Assembly: GCF_023078335.1 (NCBI RefSeq)
Contig: NZ_CP095550.1
Coordinates: 62,001-126,000, forward strand
Length of the DNA: 64,000 nt
Source: Metabacillus endolithicus
GTDB taxonomy: Bacteria > Bacillota > Bacilli > Bacillales > Bacillaceae
Direction: 5' to 3'
Part shown: piece by piece, positions 62,865-64,000 of the stretch
Layout of the letters: each line of letters opens with the position of its first letter
How positions within the stretch are numbered: the stretch's first letter is position 1
Program-made: the position numbers and the translations under genes
Notes under the pieces: generated by a model
Databases searched by the model: none
The model's input: only the letters and a program-made list of their open reading frames with translations
What the model was told of the DNA's origin: nothing

Positions 62865-63836
62865 TCATTTAGTCATTAATAATTCCAATTCTTCCATTGC
62901 TTTTATCACTTCTTCTGGGTGGTTTTCTGGAATCATATGAGCAACATTGGGTAACGTAATAAGTTTAGAATTGGGTAAATCAGCTTCTAACCGTTTGCCC
63001 ATTTCTAGTGTGCCAAACGGGTCGTTCTCGCCAACTAGTATGATCGTGGGGCTTTCAATTTTAGGGTAATGTCTACTTACGATTTTAGACGTTTCAGGAA
63101 AGGCTAAAATATCTTCTCTGTTTGCTTTAAATTGATTTGGTCTTCCCCATAATGCTAAAAGTTTTTCTTGATAGCCTTCTGGTATTTTTTCAGGAGCAAA
63201 TGTGCTTTCAGTTGTTGTTTTCCCCATTGTAGTGCCAAGTGGTGTAGCCAATAAAGTATTCATGATTAAATCACCAATCACTGGGGTTGTAATAACTTTT
63301 GATAACGGATCTCCATTTTCTGCTGGATATCCCTCTTTATACATGGCGCCTCCCAAGGTAATTAAACCTGAGACATGCTCTGGAAATTGAAGGGCATATG
63401 ACATGGTCATCGTTCCACTCCATGAATGACCAACTAAAATAATTGGTTCTTGTATTTTTAATTTCTTTAGTGCTTGATGAATAAGTTTTGCTTGAGTAAT
63501 AGGGGTTACTTCTTTTCCTTCAGGTCTTTCGCTATGTCCATAACCTGGTCGATCAAATGCAATAGCATGGTACCCTTTAGTTGCTGCAAGTTCAATTACT
63601 TCCGAAAAATCCTCGCTAGATAAAACACCTCCATGCAAAAAAACGATGGGTTTACCAGTTCCTTTGCTTATATAGTGGAGTTTTAAGCCATCTACTTCTA
63701 CAAAATCCCCCTGTGGTGGATACTTGCTTTCCATCCTATGAAACTGGATTTGGTTGTATAAAAATAAAGTCATAACTAACAAAAAGAAACTTCCCAATAT
63801 TAATAAAACCATTTTTTTCCTTCCCTTCTTATTCAA
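62865..63836 (-). CDS. Alpha/beta hydrolase, membrane-anchored
   Basis: A 323-residue enzyme: a TTG start after GGAGGTG, an N-terminal membrane helix (MVLLILGSFFLLVMTLFLYN), then the hydrolase fold. VFLHGGVLSSEDF is the oxyanion loop, GHSWSG the nucleophile elbow (Ser), GENDPFG gives the acid, and NVAHMIPENHP gives the His. The anchor probably places the enzyme outside. Substrate unknown. A TetR-like gene lies upstream, and a small palindrome lies between them. Confidence 0.87.
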   Translation of the reverse strand: MNKKGRKKMVLLILGSFFLLVMTLFLYNQIQFHRMESKYPPQGDFVEVDGLKLHYISKGTGKPIVFLHGGVLSSEDFSEVIELAATKGYHAIAFDRPGYGHSERPEGKEVTPITQAKLIHQALKKLKIQEPIILVGHSWSGTMTMSYALQFPEHVSGLITLGGAMYKEGYPAENGDPLSKVITTPVIGDLIMNTLLATPLGTTMGKTTTESTFAPEKIPEGYQEKLLALWGRPNQFKANREDILAFPETSKIVSRHYPKIESPTIILVGENDPFGTLEMGKRLEADLPNSKLITLPNVAHMIPENHPEEVIKAMEELELLMTK

Positions 63837-63866
63837 CGGTTACACCTCCGCAAAATGTAACAAACG

Positions 63867-63882
63867 CATACTCTTAAGTATG
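63867..63882. promoter_or_regulatory. Possible TetR operator
   Basis: CATACT-CTTA-AGTATG, a perfect 6-bp dyad 30 bases upstream of the hydrolase gene. It fits a TetR-type operator, and a TetR-like gene ends just upstream. Confidence 0.4.
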
Positions 63883-63891
63883 TTATGTTTG

Positions 63892-63916
63892 TAAAAAAAC
63901 CCGATTTCTCACGGGT
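63892..63916 (-). terminator. Terminator of the edge gene
   Basis: ACCCG (63899-63903) and CGGGT (63912-63916) arms; on the minus strand TTTTTTT follows. It overlaps the stop of the gene at the edge. Confidence 0.65.
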
Positions 63917-64000
63917 ATGATTCTGGCTTAATTCCGTTCCAAATTAAATTTGATACATCATCAACGATATTTGTTAAGGAAACACTACTAGGTGATATAA
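63909..64000 (-). CDS. C-terminal end of a TetR-like regulator (partial)
   Basis: The last 30 codons before a TGA at 63911-63909 read SPSSVSLTNIVDDVSNLIWN then GIKPESYP, which resembles the end of TetR/AcrR-family regulators (LIWNGI). The DNA-binding part lies beyond the edge. Its position upstream of the hydrolase, and the dyad between them, fits a repressor and its target. Confidence 0.5.
   Translation of the reverse strand, partial: ISPSSVSLTNIVDDVSNLIWNGIKPESYP

Overview
The window looks like chromosomal DNA of a low-GC, Gram-positive spore-former of the Bacillaceae (Bacillus or a close split-off genus). This rests on the strong AGGAGG-type ribosome binding sites, frequent TTG/GTG starts, AT-rich intergenic DNA, and many genes with recognisable Bacillus subtilis counterparts: pbuE with an adenine riboswitch, lplJ, a tcyABC-type cystine importer, a Blt/BltR-type pair, intracellular subtilisin IspA, the frl fructosamine genes, and ECF sigma/anti-sigma pairs. 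I saw no rRNA, tRNA, CRISPR array, transposase or prophage.

Layout. 0-3.3 kb: two-component system, MazG-like and HAD hydrolases. 3.3-7.5 kb: repeat-rich spacer, a small coiled-coil protein, a broken NUDIX copy, and a molybdopterin oxidoreductase flanked by two small proteins. 7.7-9.8 kb: a DUF2975/XRE/uppS unit and an intact NUDIX hydrolase. 9.9-11.8 kb: four unrecognised genes. 12.2-21.5 kb: a large fructosamine (Amadori product) operon, frlR-frlD-frlO-frlN-frlM-frlC-MFS-frlB-frlB, with three copies of a GGTATATACC operator. 21.6-26.7 kb: small accessory genes, several frameshifted, and an array of fourteen 52-bp units. 27-30.5 kb: methionine aminopeptidase, a plsC/fabH pair behind a FapR-like box, and a lipoprotein-type signal peptidase. 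30.7-44.5 kb: sigma/anti-sigma loci (one intact, one collapsed), acetyltransferases, DinB proteins, lipoproteins and a CGNR/HPP pair. 45-51 kb: XRE regulators, a CPBP-protease locus and the Blt-like efflux pump with its MerR activator. 51-54 kb: cystine ABC importer and a broken DUF3298 gene. 54-64 kb: IspA, a toxin-like small ORF, LplJ, PbuE, another sigma/anti-sigma pair, a frameshifted FkbM methyltransferase, an alpha/beta hydrolase and the end of a TetR-like gene.

How genes work together. The best-supported system is the fructosamine operon. A CUT1-type ABC importer (FrlO/N/M, with no ATPase gene in the cluster) brings in Amadori compounds, FrlD phosphorylates them, FrlC-like protein may epimerise them, and two FrlB-like SIS proteins deglycate them. 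GntR/UTRA regulator FrlR and repeated operators link the genes. frlD has a one-base insertion, so the route may be broken unless that is a sequencing error.

A striking general feature is the number of reading-frame lesions. I count frameshifts or nonsense codons in about ten otherwise conserved genes, plus several gene remnants. Either the sequence carries indel errors or this accessory-rich region is decaying. At least three families of dispersed or tandem hairpin repeats lie between the genes.
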